The notes under the pieces are model-generated. The model had not been told where the DNA came from and ran no database searches. It saw only the letters and a list, made by a program, of their open reading frames with translations. The position numbers and the translations under genes are program-made. From the NCBI GenBank assembly GCA_900553895.1, contig USFB01000004.1, positions 1 to 64,000 on the forward strand: a DNA stretch of 64,000 nt, given 5' to 3'. Source of the stretch: an uncultured bacterium. Lineage in GTDB: Bacteria > Cyanobacteriota > Vampirovibrionia > Gastranaerophilales > Gastranaerophilaceae. Numbering within the stretch: position 1 is the first letter of the stretch; each line of letters opens with the position of its first letter. Of this stretch, positions 18,038 through 25,717 are shown in pieces.

Positions 18038-18508
18038 TTACTTATGATACGTTTCACCTTTTAATATCTTAAACGCACGATAAATCTGTTCAACCAATAA
18101 CAAACGTGCAAATTGATGTAAAAATGTCATTTTAGAAAAACTTAGTTTGAAATTCGCCCTATTGGAAACTATTGGTGATAAACCACAAGAAGAGCCGATT
18201 ACAAAAACAAGCTCGCTAATCCCACTCATTGAAATTTCATTAATCTTCTGTGCAAAATCTTCTGACGAAAGCTGTTTCCCCAATATCTCCATCGTAATTA
18301 CAAAAGAATCATTTTTAATATTAGCTAAGATTTTTTCACCTTCTTGCTCTAGTGCTTTTTGAATCAAGTTTTCATCTCGAATTTCTATAGGTGAAAGCTC
18401 TATAATGTCAACAGATGCATAAGGCGTTAGACGTTTTAAAAATTCATCAATACCGTCTTTTAAAAATTTTTCTTTAATCTTTCCAAGCGCAATTATTTTT
18501 ATTTTCAT
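18038..18508 (-). CDS. rlmH: 23S rRNA (pseudouridine1915-N3)-methyltransferase RlmH
   Basis: RlmH is a SPOUT-fold enzyme that methylates pseudouridine 1915 in 23S rRNA. The 156 residues match the family: MKIKIIALGKIKEKFLKDGI at the start, VITMEILGKQLSSEDFA, FVIGSSCGLSP and KLSFSKMTFLHQFARLLLVEQIYRAF with the knot. Start 18508 is fixed by the conserved MKIKI. It has no Shine-Dalgarno site, but a TATAAT box ends 7 nt before the ATG, which implies a leaderless message. Confidence 0.92.
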   Translation of the reverse strand: MKIKIIALGKIKEKFLKDGIDEFLKRLTPYASVDIIELSPIEIRDENLIQKALEQEGEKILANIKNDSFVITMEILGKQLSSEDFAQKINEISMSGISELVFVIGSSCGLSPIVSNRANFKLSFSKMTFLHQFARLLLVEQIYRAFKILKGETYHK

Positions 18509-18515
18509 GTTTTGT

Positions 18516-18521
18516 ATTATA
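18516..18521 (-). promoter_or_regulatory. -10 box of leaderless rlmH
   Basis: TATAAT on the minus strand lies 7 nt from the rlmH ATG, so RNA would start at or next to the A of the start codon. Confidence 0.6.
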
Positions 18522-18586
18522 ATACATAAAATCAGTCGTGCAATTTTATACAAATAATTAATTCCAAAGAATAGGTGGTATGTAGT

Positions 18587-19015
18587 ATGGTAATTGAACT
18601 TAATAAACTAAGTAAATATTATGATGTACGCAAGCGCGCAATAAGAACAAAATATTGGTTAGAACGCAAACCATTAACTAAAGAAGGAGAAAGAGTTAAT
18701 ATATTTGCCGGACATTTGAAAGATACAATTAAGCACCCGACATCCGGCTTGCTGGCTTACAATAATGCAATAAATGAAGGATACAAAAACGAGGAACTTT
18801 ACAATAAAAATATCAAATTTATGCTAAAGGACAAGAGAATACAAAATTTGTTGCATAAATTAATAACATTACTTGATAATTGGTACCCGCTAACAAAATC
18901 AACGAGAAGTTTTATTATAAAAACTGGTAGAATTTCTTTTGATGAAGTGCGTCCTGTAAAACATGATTTACAATGGTTAAAATTTAAAATGTTAAAAACA
19001 TTTGGAATTGTATAA
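18587..19015 (+). CDS. Basic hypothetical protein
   Basis: I do not recognise this 142-residue protein. It is rich in Lys and Arg, predicted mostly helical, and has no signal peptide or membrane segment. It begins VIELNKLSKYYDVRKRAIRT and ends LKFKMLKTFGIV. The start is set at 18587 because AGGTGG (18573-18578) is correctly spaced; an upstream GTG would lie inside that ribosome site. It converges on the mscS-type gene. Confidence 0.6.
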   Translation: MVIELNKLSKYYDVRKRAIRTKYWLERKPLTKEGERVNIFAGHLKDTIKHPTSGLLAYNNAINEGYKNEELYNKNIKFMLKDKRIQNLLHKLITLLDNWYPLTKSTRSFIIKTGRISFDEVRPVKHDLQWLKFKMLKTFGIV

Positions 19016-19034
19016 CAAAACTATTTTATTTCCT

Positions 19035-19871
19035 TTATTTTGCCATATAAACGCTTGTAGAAGGGAATGCGAATTCAATACCTTCCTCACGGTAGCGGTG
19101 AATTATTTGTCTGATCACATCACTTTTTGTATGTACATATTCTACCCAAGAAGTTTTACTTGTATAAGCTACAAGTCTTACTTGAATTGAACTTGGTGCC
19201 ATATTATCAAAAAAAGTTTCTGCACCTTCAAGAATTCGTGACTCGTTTTCTGCAATTTCTTTTAAGATTCTGCAAGCCACGTCAAGTTTTTCGTTAGAAG
19301 TACCGTATTCAACGTCAACTGAAATATCAATTCTTCTTTTATGCGCTTGAGATACATTTGTAATTTCTTCGTTAGAAAGCACGTTATTTGGCACGTTTAC
19401 GACATAACCATCAATAGTTCTCACTGTCGTTGAGCGCAAATTAATGTTTTCAACAGTTCCTTCATAACCATTAAATTTAATATAATCGCCAATTTTATAA
19501 ACTCTGTCAGCCAAAAGTCCAAATGAACCGAAAATATTTCCGATAGCTTCCTTTGCCGCAAAACCTACTGCCAAACCTGTAATACCAAATCCTGCAACTA
19601 ATGAAGTCACATTATAACCGAAGCTTTGTAAAAATCCCGCCAACAACATAAATACAATTACCGATTTAATAATTTTATTTAAAACCGGCATTAAGTTTAA
19701 AAGCGGAGAATCTGTATTTTTGCTTTTTAATCTAAGTTCTATTCTATGCGTAAAAGCGTCTGTCAATTTACATACAGCCCAAATTAAAACAATGTTTACT
19801 AAAACACCGATTAAAAATTTAGCGTTTACTCCTAAAAAAGAAAATATAGGTTTCACAATGAAATCTACCAT
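19035..19871 (-). CDS. MscS-family small mechanosensitive channel
   Basis: MscS channels open under membrane tension during osmotic downshock. Three N-terminal hydrophobic segments (about 10-35, 55-80, 85-115) precede the pore-lining sequence GFGITGLAVGFAAKEAIGNI with its Gly/Ala pattern, and the beta domain GDYIKFNGYEGTVENINLRSTT. The 278 residues are the minimal channel size. Its ATG is 1 nt after the nifS stop codon, so it is probably translated from the nifU-nifS message. Confidence 0.9.
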   Translation of the reverse strand: MVDFIVKPIFSFLGVNAKFLIGVLVNIVLIWAVCKLTDAFTHRIELRLKSKNTDSPLLNLMPVLNKIIKSVIVFMLLAGFLQSFGYNVTSLVAGFGITGLAVGFAAKEAIGNIFGSFGLLADRVYKIGDYIKFNGYEGTVENINLRSTTVRTIDGYVVNVPNNVLSNEEITNVSQAHKRRIDISVDVEYGTSNEKLDVACRILKEIAENESRILEGAETFFDNMAPSSIQVRLVAYTSKTSWVEYVHTKSDVIRQIIHRYREEGIEFAFPSTSVYMAK

Positions 19872-19872
19872 T

Positions 19873-21063
19873 TTACATACCCTTTCTGCTTCTTAATACC
19901 GCTAACTCATCTTGGAATGGCGAAATTGAAGTTAATTTATCCATAATTGCCGGCATGTGTTCAATTACATAATCAACTTCTTTTTCAGTAGTAAATCTTG
20001 ACAAACTGAATCTAATTGAACCGTGAAGTGCTGTGAATGGAATTCCCATTGCACGCAACACGTGGCTAGGTTCTAGTGAACCTGAAGTACAAGCACTCCC
20101 TGAACTTGCACAAACACCAATATCACTCAAGTGAAGCAGAATTAACTCACCTTCTACATATTCAAAACCGATATTACAAGTGTTTGGAACTCTGCCGTTT
20201 ACGCCTGTATTTAATCTTGCGTTAAATACATTTTTAAGAATTCCTGTTTCCAACTTATCGCGCAACCTTTTTACTTCTTTTAGTTCGTAATCCATTGCAT
20301 CCATTGCTAATTCGGCAGCTTTTCCCAAGCCTACAATATAAGGCACATTTTCAGTTCCTGCTCTCATTCCGCGTTCTTGATGACCACCATTAATCAATGG
20401 TGTAATTCTAACATCAGGTTTTACGTACAATGCACCAACACCTTTTGGAGCATGAAATTTGTGACCTGAAACTCCCAATAAATCAATTTTTGTTTCTTTT
20501 ACGTTTATCGGAATTTTTCCTCCGGCTTGAACTGCATCAACATAAAATCTTGTTTCAGGTGATTTAGATTTAATAATTTCTGCAATTTCTTCTACAGGAT
20601 AAATTACACCTGTTTCATTGTTGGCATACATTACAGAAACTAAAGCCGTATCTTTTCTGATTTTTGATTTAAGTTCTTCTATATCAAGCTCGCCTTGAGA
20701 ATTCACTCCGATATAATCCACCTCATAACCTTGTTTTTCTAAAGCTTTATAAGTATTCAAAACACAAGGGTGCTCAACTTTTGTTGTAATCAAATGTCTT
20801 TTTTCTCTATTACAACTTACAACGCCTTTGATTGCTGTATTAGCAGATTCTGAACCGCAAGAAGTGAACACGATTTCCTTTTCATTATTCGCACCAAGAA
20901 AATCTCTGATTTTTGCTCTCGCCTCTTTTATTGCAGCAGCCGGTTTTTTAGCAAAATCATACATGCTGGAAGGGTTTGCGTACTCATTTTGCAAATAAGG
21001 AAGCATTTCTTCCAAAACTTTTTCATCTACTTTAGTTGTTGCGTTGTTATCTAAATATATCAT
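19873..21063 (-). CDS. nifS: Cysteine desulfurase, NifS type
   Basis: This PLP enzyme takes sulfur from cysteine for Fe-S cluster assembly. MIYLDNNATTKVDEKVLEEM is the family start. SGHKFHAPKGVGALYV carries the PLP lysine. The active-site Cys is in SSGSACTSGSLEPSHVL, a long mobile loop typical of NifS/IscS. It follows nifU after 152 nt that contain two GTTGGGC palindromes and precedes the mscS-type gene directly. It is likely the main sulfur source for mnmA, nadA and bioB. Confidence 0.9.
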   Translation of the reverse strand: MIYLDNNATTKVDEKVLEEMLPYLQNEYANPSSMYDFAKKPAAAIKEARAKIRDFLGANNEKEIVFTSCGSESANTAIKGVVSCNREKRHLITTKVEHPCVLNTYKALEKQGYEVDYIGVNSQGELDIEELKSKIRKDTALVSVMYANNETGVIYPVEEIAEIIKSKSPETRFYVDAVQAGGKIPINVKETKIDLLGVSGHKFHAPKGVGALYVKPDVRITPLINGGHQERGMRAGTENVPYIVGLGKAAELAMDAMDYELKEVKRLRDKLETGILKNVFNARLNTGVNGRVPNTCNIGFEYVEGELILLHLSDIGVCASSGSACTSGSLEPSHVLRAMGIPFTALHGSIRFSLSRFTTEKEVDYVIEHMPAIMDKLTSISPFQDELAVLRSRKGM

Positions 21064-21096
21064 GATGTGTTCCTTTTTAAGTCGTTAAGAGTTTTT

Positions 21097-21205
21097 GTTG
21101 GGCTGAAAGCCCAACCTACTTTTTGCGTTGTTAAGTCTTTTGTCGTTAAGGTGTTAAGTTCGTTATAAAATTGGAATTTTTGTTGGGCAAGTATGCCCAA
21201 CCGAC
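21097..21205. repeat. Two GTTGGGC palindromes between nifU and nifS
   Basis: GTTGGGCT-GAA-AGCCCAAC followed by CTAC (about 21098-21119), and GTTGGGCAAGTATGCCCAAC followed by CGAC (21182-21205). Both belong to a dispersed palindrome family seen also near 25692, 29886, 61195 and 62251. Confidence 0.8.
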
Positions 21206-21215
21206 ATTTACACAA

Positions 21216-22052
21216 CTACACCTGTTCAACCACAATTGCCGAATCAACCTTATCTCTCAAAACTGATTCAACAAACCCTTTAATTGTCATACTCGCATTT
21301 TTACAACCGCTACACATGCCTGACAATTTAACCTTAACAGTATTGCCGTCGATATCAATGAGTTCGATGTCTCCACCGTCTTTTTGAAGTTCTGGTGAAA
21401 TTTGTTGTTCAATGACTTTACTAATCTTCAAAATCTTTTGAGTTGCAGTCAAAACAGGTGCTTTACCTTCTTTTTTAAGATAAGTATCAATCATATCCTT
21501 AATCACACCGCGACAACGTCCACAAGCACCACCGGCTTTTGTATAGTTAGTAACTTCTTCTACTGTTTTCAAGCCGTTAACCTTAATTGCTTCCCAAATT
21601 TGGCTTTCAGTAACATTGAAACAAGTACAAACAACTTTGTCACCTGTATGAGTATTGCCTGCTAAATCTTCCCACTCTTCATTATCTTTTCCGTAATATT
21701 TTTTCAAAGCATCTTCCAATGCTTCGTGTCCCATTACTGAACAGTGCATTTTTTCTTGAGGAAGTCCGTCTAATTCATCTGCAATATCTTTATTTGTGAT
21801 TTTTGCCGCTTCATCAATAGTTTTTCCGATAATCATTTCTGTCAAAACACTTGAAGATGCGACCGCCGAACCACATCCGAAAGTTTTGAATTTAGCATCT
21901 TTTATAACATTGCCGTCTAATTTTATATATAATTTTAAAGAATCACCACAAGCTAATGAGCCGGCTTCGCCAATTAAATCAGCGTCATCTATTTTTCCGA
22001 CATTTCTTGGGTGCCTGTAATGGTCAAGAACCTTCTCCGAATATTCCCACAT
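21216..22052 (-). CDS. nifU: Three-domain NifU Fe-S cluster scaffold
   Basis: NifU holds nascent Fe-S clusters. The IscU-like N-domain (1-125) has conserved cysteines in SLACGDS, FGCGSA and KMHCSVMG. The central 2Fe-2S domain (about 135-185) shows VVCTCFNVTESQI and GACGRCRG. The C-terminal NifU domain (about 205-278) has LQKDGGDIELIDIDG and SGMCSGCKNASMT. All three domains in one chain are the form found in nitrogen fixers, epsilonproteobacteria and some other anaerobes; no nitrogenase gene is near. GAAAGGA precedes the ATG. Confidence 0.93.
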   Translation of the reverse strand: MWEYSEKVLDHYRHPRNVGKIDDADLIGEAGSLACGDSLKLYIKLDGNVIKDAKFKTFGCGSAVASSSVLTEMIIGKTIDEAAKITNKDIADELDGLPQEKMHCSVMGHEALEDALKKYYGKDNEEWEDLAGNTHTGDKVVCTCFNVTESQIWEAIKVNGLKTVEEVTNYTKAGGACGRCRGVIKDMIDTYLKKEGKAPVLTATQKILKISKVIEQQISPELQKDGGDIELIDIDGNTVKVKLSGMCSGCKNASMTIKGFVESVLRDKVDSAIVVEQV

Positions 22053-22199
22053 GATAGTTTTCCTTTCTAAAACAATGGTTGATTGTTTTTAGGAGTTACT
22101 CCCATATCACTCCACGATTTTACAACAATATTTTACTACAAAAAAGGTTTTTTAATAAAGATTTTTCAAAGAAGAAAATTAAGGAATTATTTAACAGAC

Positions 22200-22376
22200 A
22201 AATTCCGAACGACATCTGCGCCGCGAGCGTTTTTTAGCGAGCTTAAAAGTGCGGGTTCACCCGCTACATCCATTTTGTCTAACGCTCGTAAGAGCGTAGA
22301 AAACTATGGCGTGTTTTCTCTTTCTTTTGGTACTTTTCTTTCTCTTTACATCGCATATAAAGAGAAAGAAAAGTAC
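22200..22376. repeat. Composite GC-rich and long-hairpin element
   Basis: This block contains GCGGGT-TC-ACCCGC (22251-22264), ACGCTC-GTAA-GAGCGT (22282-22297) and a perfect 19-bp stem of TTTCTTT-type bases (22330-22348 with 22358-22376, loop CATCGCATA). Its GC content is above the surroundings. The 126-codon frame across it looks like non-coding sequence. The rest of the 22053-22709 gap is AT-rich and holds the element at 22565. Confidence 0.75.
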
Positions 22377-22564
22377 ATTTTAAAAAAAAATCTTTCATTT
22401 CAAAATAGTCTTTACTTTATTCTTCTGTACGAACATCAACTTTTGTATTTTTATCGGTTTTAACAGTTGATTTAGCATCAGTTGTTTTGCTTTCAACTTG
22501 TTCACAGAGAAAGCTGAAGAAGATTTTTGAAATTATACATATTATGTTGAAAAAATAAGTTAAT

Positions 22565-22697
22565 GGTGCAAAAAATTGCACCCTACCCTTCTTCAATGGA
22601 AAATTGAAAGTGGAAAATGGAAAATTGTTTTAAATAATTTTCAATTGTCCATTTTCCACTTTCAATTTAGAGAAGTAGGGTGCAATTTTTTTGCACC
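22565..22697. repeat. Complete GGTGCAAAAA inverted-repeat element
   Basis: The outer arms GGTGCAAAAAATTGCACCC and their reverse complement are followed inward by CTAC/GTAG and by arms made of GGAAAATTGAAAGTGG words. The centre is GTTTTAAATAATTTTC. It is nearly identical to 12203-12333. It ends 13 nt from the stop of the next gene. Confidence 0.85.
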
Positions 22698-22709
22698 ATT
22701 AACATTTCA

Positions 22710-23024
22710 CTAATTCTCTAATCTTTTTTCTTCTTGCTTCAAAAATTCACAATCAGCTTCAAGCCTTTTATCATCCATTGCAGCAATAAGTTCTTCAATA
22801 TCCTTAATCTGTCCGAGTTCAAAACCGACTTCTGCAAACAAAACACAATCGTTACAAAGTCTGTAATGTCCATATTGAACGGAACCTGCTAACGATTTTG
22901 TACCGCCACAAGCATCGCAAGTAAAAAAATCATTCTCACAATCAGGATTTTCTTCTATATCGTCCAAGCGCATTTGCTCAACAACCTGTTGCATTTCTTG
23001 AACAACTTCTTCTTTTGTTTTCAT
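22710..23024 (-). CDS. Small zinc-ribbon hypothetical protein
   Basis: The 104-residue acidic protein has two Cys pairs, CDACGG and CNDC, 17 residues apart, which form a likely zinc ribbon, flanked by charged helices. I do not recognise a function; RNA or protein binding is possible. Start 23024 (MKTKEEV) is supported by GGAGAA 5 nt upstream, against a longer frame from 23039. It is 106 nt downstream of pdxJ on the same strand. Confidence 0.65.
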   Translation of the reverse strand: MKTKEEVVQEMQQVVEQMRLDDIEENPDCENDFFTCDACGGTKSLAGSVQYGHYRLCNDCVLFAEVGFELGQIKDIEELIAAMDDKRLEADCEFLKQEEKRLEN

Positions 23025-23130
23025 AAAATTCTCCATCAAACAAAAGTTATCAAATGAAAATTAATTAATACAACTTTCCATTTTCAACTTTCAACTTTCC
23101 ACTCATTGCCCACGTCAAACATGCGCAGAA

Positions 23131-23841
23131 CTATTCAACCAAAGCCTTCATTTCTTTAACTGCTTGTTCTAAGCCAACAAAAATCGAACGTGCAATAATT
23201 GAATGTCCGATATTCAATTCTTGTAAATTAGGAATTTCATGCATTCTGCCAACGTTTTGATAGTTCAAGCCGTGTCCTGCATTTACCTTCAATCCGAAGT
23301 TTTGAGCAAAAATTGCAGCACCCTTTAAATCTTCAAAAGCTTTTGCTTCTTCTTCCGTACCAAAAACCTCCGAATATCTACCTGTATGAAGTTCTATAAA
23401 CGGTGCACCTGTTTTTGAAACTGCTGAAATTTGGTGTACATCAGGATCAATAAAGAAACTTACTTCAATATTTTTTTCTAAAAGCGGTTTTGTAAATTCT
23501 ATTGCCCAATTAAGTTGACCTGCAACATCCAAACCGCCTTCTGTTGTAAGTTCTTGTCTTTTTTCAGGAACAATACAAACCGCATGGGGTCTTAGTCTCA
23601 ATGCTATTTCTTGCATTTCCTTTGTCATTGCCATTTCTAAATTCAAACGAACTCGAGGAAGCATTCTAATTGCTTCTACATCCGCATCTTTGATGTGACG
23701 TCTGTCTTCTCTCAAATGAGTAGTAATAGAAGCTACTCCACATTCTTTACAAATTCTTGCAGCAGTAATCGGATCAGGATCAATTCCACCTCTTGCATTT
23801 CTTAAAGTCGCAACGTGATCTATATTTACACCTAATAACAT
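23131..23841 (-). CDS. pdxJ: Pyridoxine 5'-phosphate synthase
   Basis: PdxJ closes the pyridoxine ring from deoxyxylulose phosphate and aminoacetone phosphate (DXP-dependent B6 route). Family motifs are LGVNIDHVATLRNARGG, ITTHLREDRRHI, LNLEMAMTKEM, GQLNWAI, IELHTGRYSE, VNAGHGLNY and ELNIGHSIIARS. The 236 residues are the normal length. GAAAGGA precedes the ATG. A 19-bp motif identical to one upstream of nadA lies about 100 nt upstream. Confidence 0.95.
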   Translation of the reverse strand: MLLGVNIDHVATLRNARGGIDPDPITAARICKECGVASITTHLREDRRHIKDADVEAIRMLPRVRLNLEMAMTKEMQEIALRLRPHAVCIVPEKRQELTTEGGLDVAGQLNWAIEFTKPLLEKNIEVSFFIDPDVHQISAVSKTGAPFIELHTGRYSEVFGTEEEAKAFEDLKGAAIFAQNFGLKVNAGHGLNYQNVGRMHEIPNLQELNIGHSIIARSIFVGLEQAVKEMKALVE

Positions 23842-23941
23842 ATCTCGTCCTTTCTAAGTTGTAAAAAACAACCTCCAAAGTATATGATAGTATAAAAATA
23901 GTTTTTTTACAGATTACCAAAAGAATACTTCTTAAAAAATG

Positions 23942-23960
23942 TTATTGCATACCATAACAT
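23942..23960. promoter_or_regulatory. Shared operator-like motif upstream of pdxJ
   Basis: This is a second, identical copy of TTATTGCATACCATAACAT (compare 10482-10500). It lies between pdxJ (minus) and the leader RNA on the plus strand, so it could serve either direction. Confidence 0.5.
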
Positions 23961-23985
23961 ATCTTCACAAAAGCCACTTAGGCTA

Positions 23986-24011
23986 TTGACAATAAAAAAT
24001 ATTTGTATAAT
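23986..24011 (+). promoter_or_regulatory. Promoter of the leader RNA
   Basis: A consensus TTGACA (23986-23991) and a consensus TATAAT (24006-24011) are present, but the spacer is only 14 nt. Both boxes are perfect, so the region is probably the promoter, possibly with a slightly different -10 or -35 in use. Confidence 0.45.
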
Positions 24012-24017
24012 TATCTA

Positions 24018-24153
24018 GTTATGGCTAGACGAAATATTAAAACTCAAAATTGTTGTTGCAAGTTCGAACAGGACTTGTCTTTTGTGATGTAACAATTTTG
24101 TAGAAATAAATAGTTTGATGAGTCCTTGATTTATGCAAATTAAGGACTTTTTT
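24018..24153 (+). ncRNA. Attenuator-like leader RNA, possible new riboswitch or small RNA
   Basis: CAAAATTGTT (24045-24054) pairs perfectly with AACAATTTTG (24091-24100) and encloses a small hairpin CAAGT/ACTTG (24059-24063, 24073-24077). A strong terminator follows at 24121-24153. AGGACT at 24070-24075 could instead pair with AGTCCT of the terminator's 5' arm (24121-24126), the classic layout of a transcription switch. I cannot match it to a known riboswitch class. The alternative is a free-standing small RNA of about 135 nt. Confidence 0.5.
24121..24153 (+). terminator. Strong intrinsic terminator 26 nt before a start codon
   Basis: AGTCCTTGATTT and AAATTAAGGACT form a 12-bp stem (one G-U pair) with loop ATGC, followed by six T. 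The next gene's ATG is at 24180 and no promoter is visible between. Confidence 0.85.
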
Positions 24154-24179
24154 CATGCGCAGATTTGAAAGGATTAAAA

Positions 24180-25685
24180 ATGAAAGTTTATAATAATACA
24201 CCCCAAACACAATTTAGAACGCCAAACTTCCGTGGACCGATAGATGCTACACTGACTCAAGGTCTTGCTGCTTTAAGTACAAATCCGATGTTAAACGCAT
24301 CTTTAGTAGATGTTTTTGCAATGGGTTTACCAAGAACGATAGTTGAATATAAAGAACGCAACAAATACGCAGGTTTTGAGATGGCCTTCCGAGAATTTAC
24401 CGGAACTTTCATCGCTTGCTTTTCGGCAGGCTTATTTGGTCAAATGATTAATAAAACTATGTCAAAGCGAATACAGCCTGAAATTAAAGTAAACGAAAAT
24501 TCTTGGGCTTCAAATAATACAATTGATGTTTTGAATCAAATTAATAAATCAGGCAAAAATTATTCAAAAAATCTTTTTAATTCTCTTTCAGGTTTAAACA
24601 AAAACGAAGAACAGGCTTGGAATAAAATTAATTGGGACAAAATCGAATGGTATGATAAAGAAGCTTGGAATAATTTGAAATGGGATAACAAAGAATTTGA
24701 GGGGGTTCACAATAAAATCAAATCAGAAAAATCAATTATTGAAACTTTTGACAAATTAATTTCTGACGAAAAACTTTCAAAAAATGATTCAAAGAATTTG
24801 CAAAACATTTTGACCGAAAGAGTTATTAATGCTGTTGGGGCTGAAAGTAATATAACTCTTAAAAGTGGTGACAAATCTATAACATCAACGGTGCAAAATA
24901 TTTTAAGAGATTCAATTGATATGGGAAAAAATGTTTTTTCTGCAAAAGAATCAGAAAAAACGATTGTAAAACTTAAAAAGTTGAACAAAGTAAAAACTCT
25001 TGGTGCACTTACTCTTTCGATAGTCTTAGCTCTTACTAATCAAGCGATAAATCGCTATATAACCCAAAAACGAACAGGAAGTAAAGAGTTTGTGGGCAAT
25101 ATGAACTACGAAAGTCACATAGGCAATAACAGCCAAACTGATAAAAAGAAAAATCTTAATTTCAACAAAGTTTTAGCAAGCGCAGGTTTTGTAGCAATGC
25201 TTGCAAAAGTTATGAATATAAAAAACACAAAAGACTTCTTTAAAAAACTCGAATTCACAGGACCTACAACAAGCGGAAATGCTATTAAAACAGTTTATGG
25301 AGCATTGATTTTGGGAAGATTTTTCGCATCAAAAGATAATACAGAACTTAGAGAAACTGTTGTAAGAGATTATTTGGGCTTTTTGAACTGGCTTGTATTA
25401 GGCAGTTTTGTTGCAAAAGGTGTTGGCAATTTACTTGACAAAGACCGAAAAGCTTTGTTCAACACCTCTAAAGAAGGTAAAGGCGTAAAACATTGGCTAA
25501 ATGATGTTTCTTTGAAAACACATTCCGAAATCGCAGCACAGGGCGGAAAAGACATCAAAAAGAATTTGCGCAAACTAAATGTCGCGCATATTTCAGGGCT
25601 TGCGTATTCCGCTTTAATGCTTGGAATTTTGTTACCGAAATTAAATATTTCAATGACAAAACACAAACAAAAAAATGTAGTTTGA
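24180..25685 (+). CDS. Lineage-specific multi-pass membrane protein
   Basis: I do not recognise this 501-residue protein. Hydrophobic segments lie near residues 65-90, 275-300, 335-350, 375-390, 405-430 and 470-490; between about 95 and 260 is a polar, Asn/Lys-rich domain with repeated W-N/D-K words. The N-terminus has MKVY and the short motif NFRG at 16-19, seen in variant form in three other unknown proteins of this window. Start 24180 follows AAAGGA; the longer frame from 24165 uses a TTG. It sits right behind the attenuator-like leader. Confidence 0.65.
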   Translation: MKVYNNTPQTQFRTPNFRGPIDATLTQGLAALSTNPMLNASLVDVFAMGLPRTIVEYKERNKYAGFEMAFREFTGTFIACFSAGLFGQMINKTMSKRIQPEIKVNENSWASNNTIDVLNQINKSGKNYSKNLFNSLSGLNKNEEQAWNKINWDKIEWYDKEAWNNLKWDNKEFEGVHNKIKSEKSIIETFDKLISDEKLSKNDSKNLQNILTERVINAVGAESNITLKSGDKSITSTVQNILRDSIDMGKNVFSAKESEKTIVKLKKLNKVKTLGALTLSIVLALTNQAINRYITQKRTGSKEFVGNMNYESHIGNNSQTDKKKNLNFNKVLASAGFVAMLAKVMNIKNTKDFFKKLEFTGPTTSGNAIKTVYGALILGRFFASKDNTELRETVVRDYLGFLNWLVLGSFVAKGVGNLLDKDRKALFNTSKEGKGVKHWLNDVSLKTHSEIAAQGGKDIKKNLRKLNVAHISGLAYSALMLGILLPKLNISMTKHKQKNVV

Positions 25686-25691
25686 GTGTTT

Positions 25692-25714
25692 GTTGGACAA
25701 GTATGCCAACCGAC
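25692..25714. repeat. GTTGGGC-family palindrome, degenerate copy
   Basis: GTTGGACAAGTATGCCAACCGAC lies between two convergent genes and ends 4 nt before the comEC stop codon region. It is a decayed copy of the family at 21182, 61195 and 62251. Confidence 0.7.
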
Positions 25715-25717
25715 AAG

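Noticed and set aside
22083..22463. A 126-codon open frame between nifU and the zinc-ribbon gene
   Set aside because: It runs across hairpins and the 19-bp inverted repeat, has no ribosome site, and its translation is the kind produced by structured repeats.
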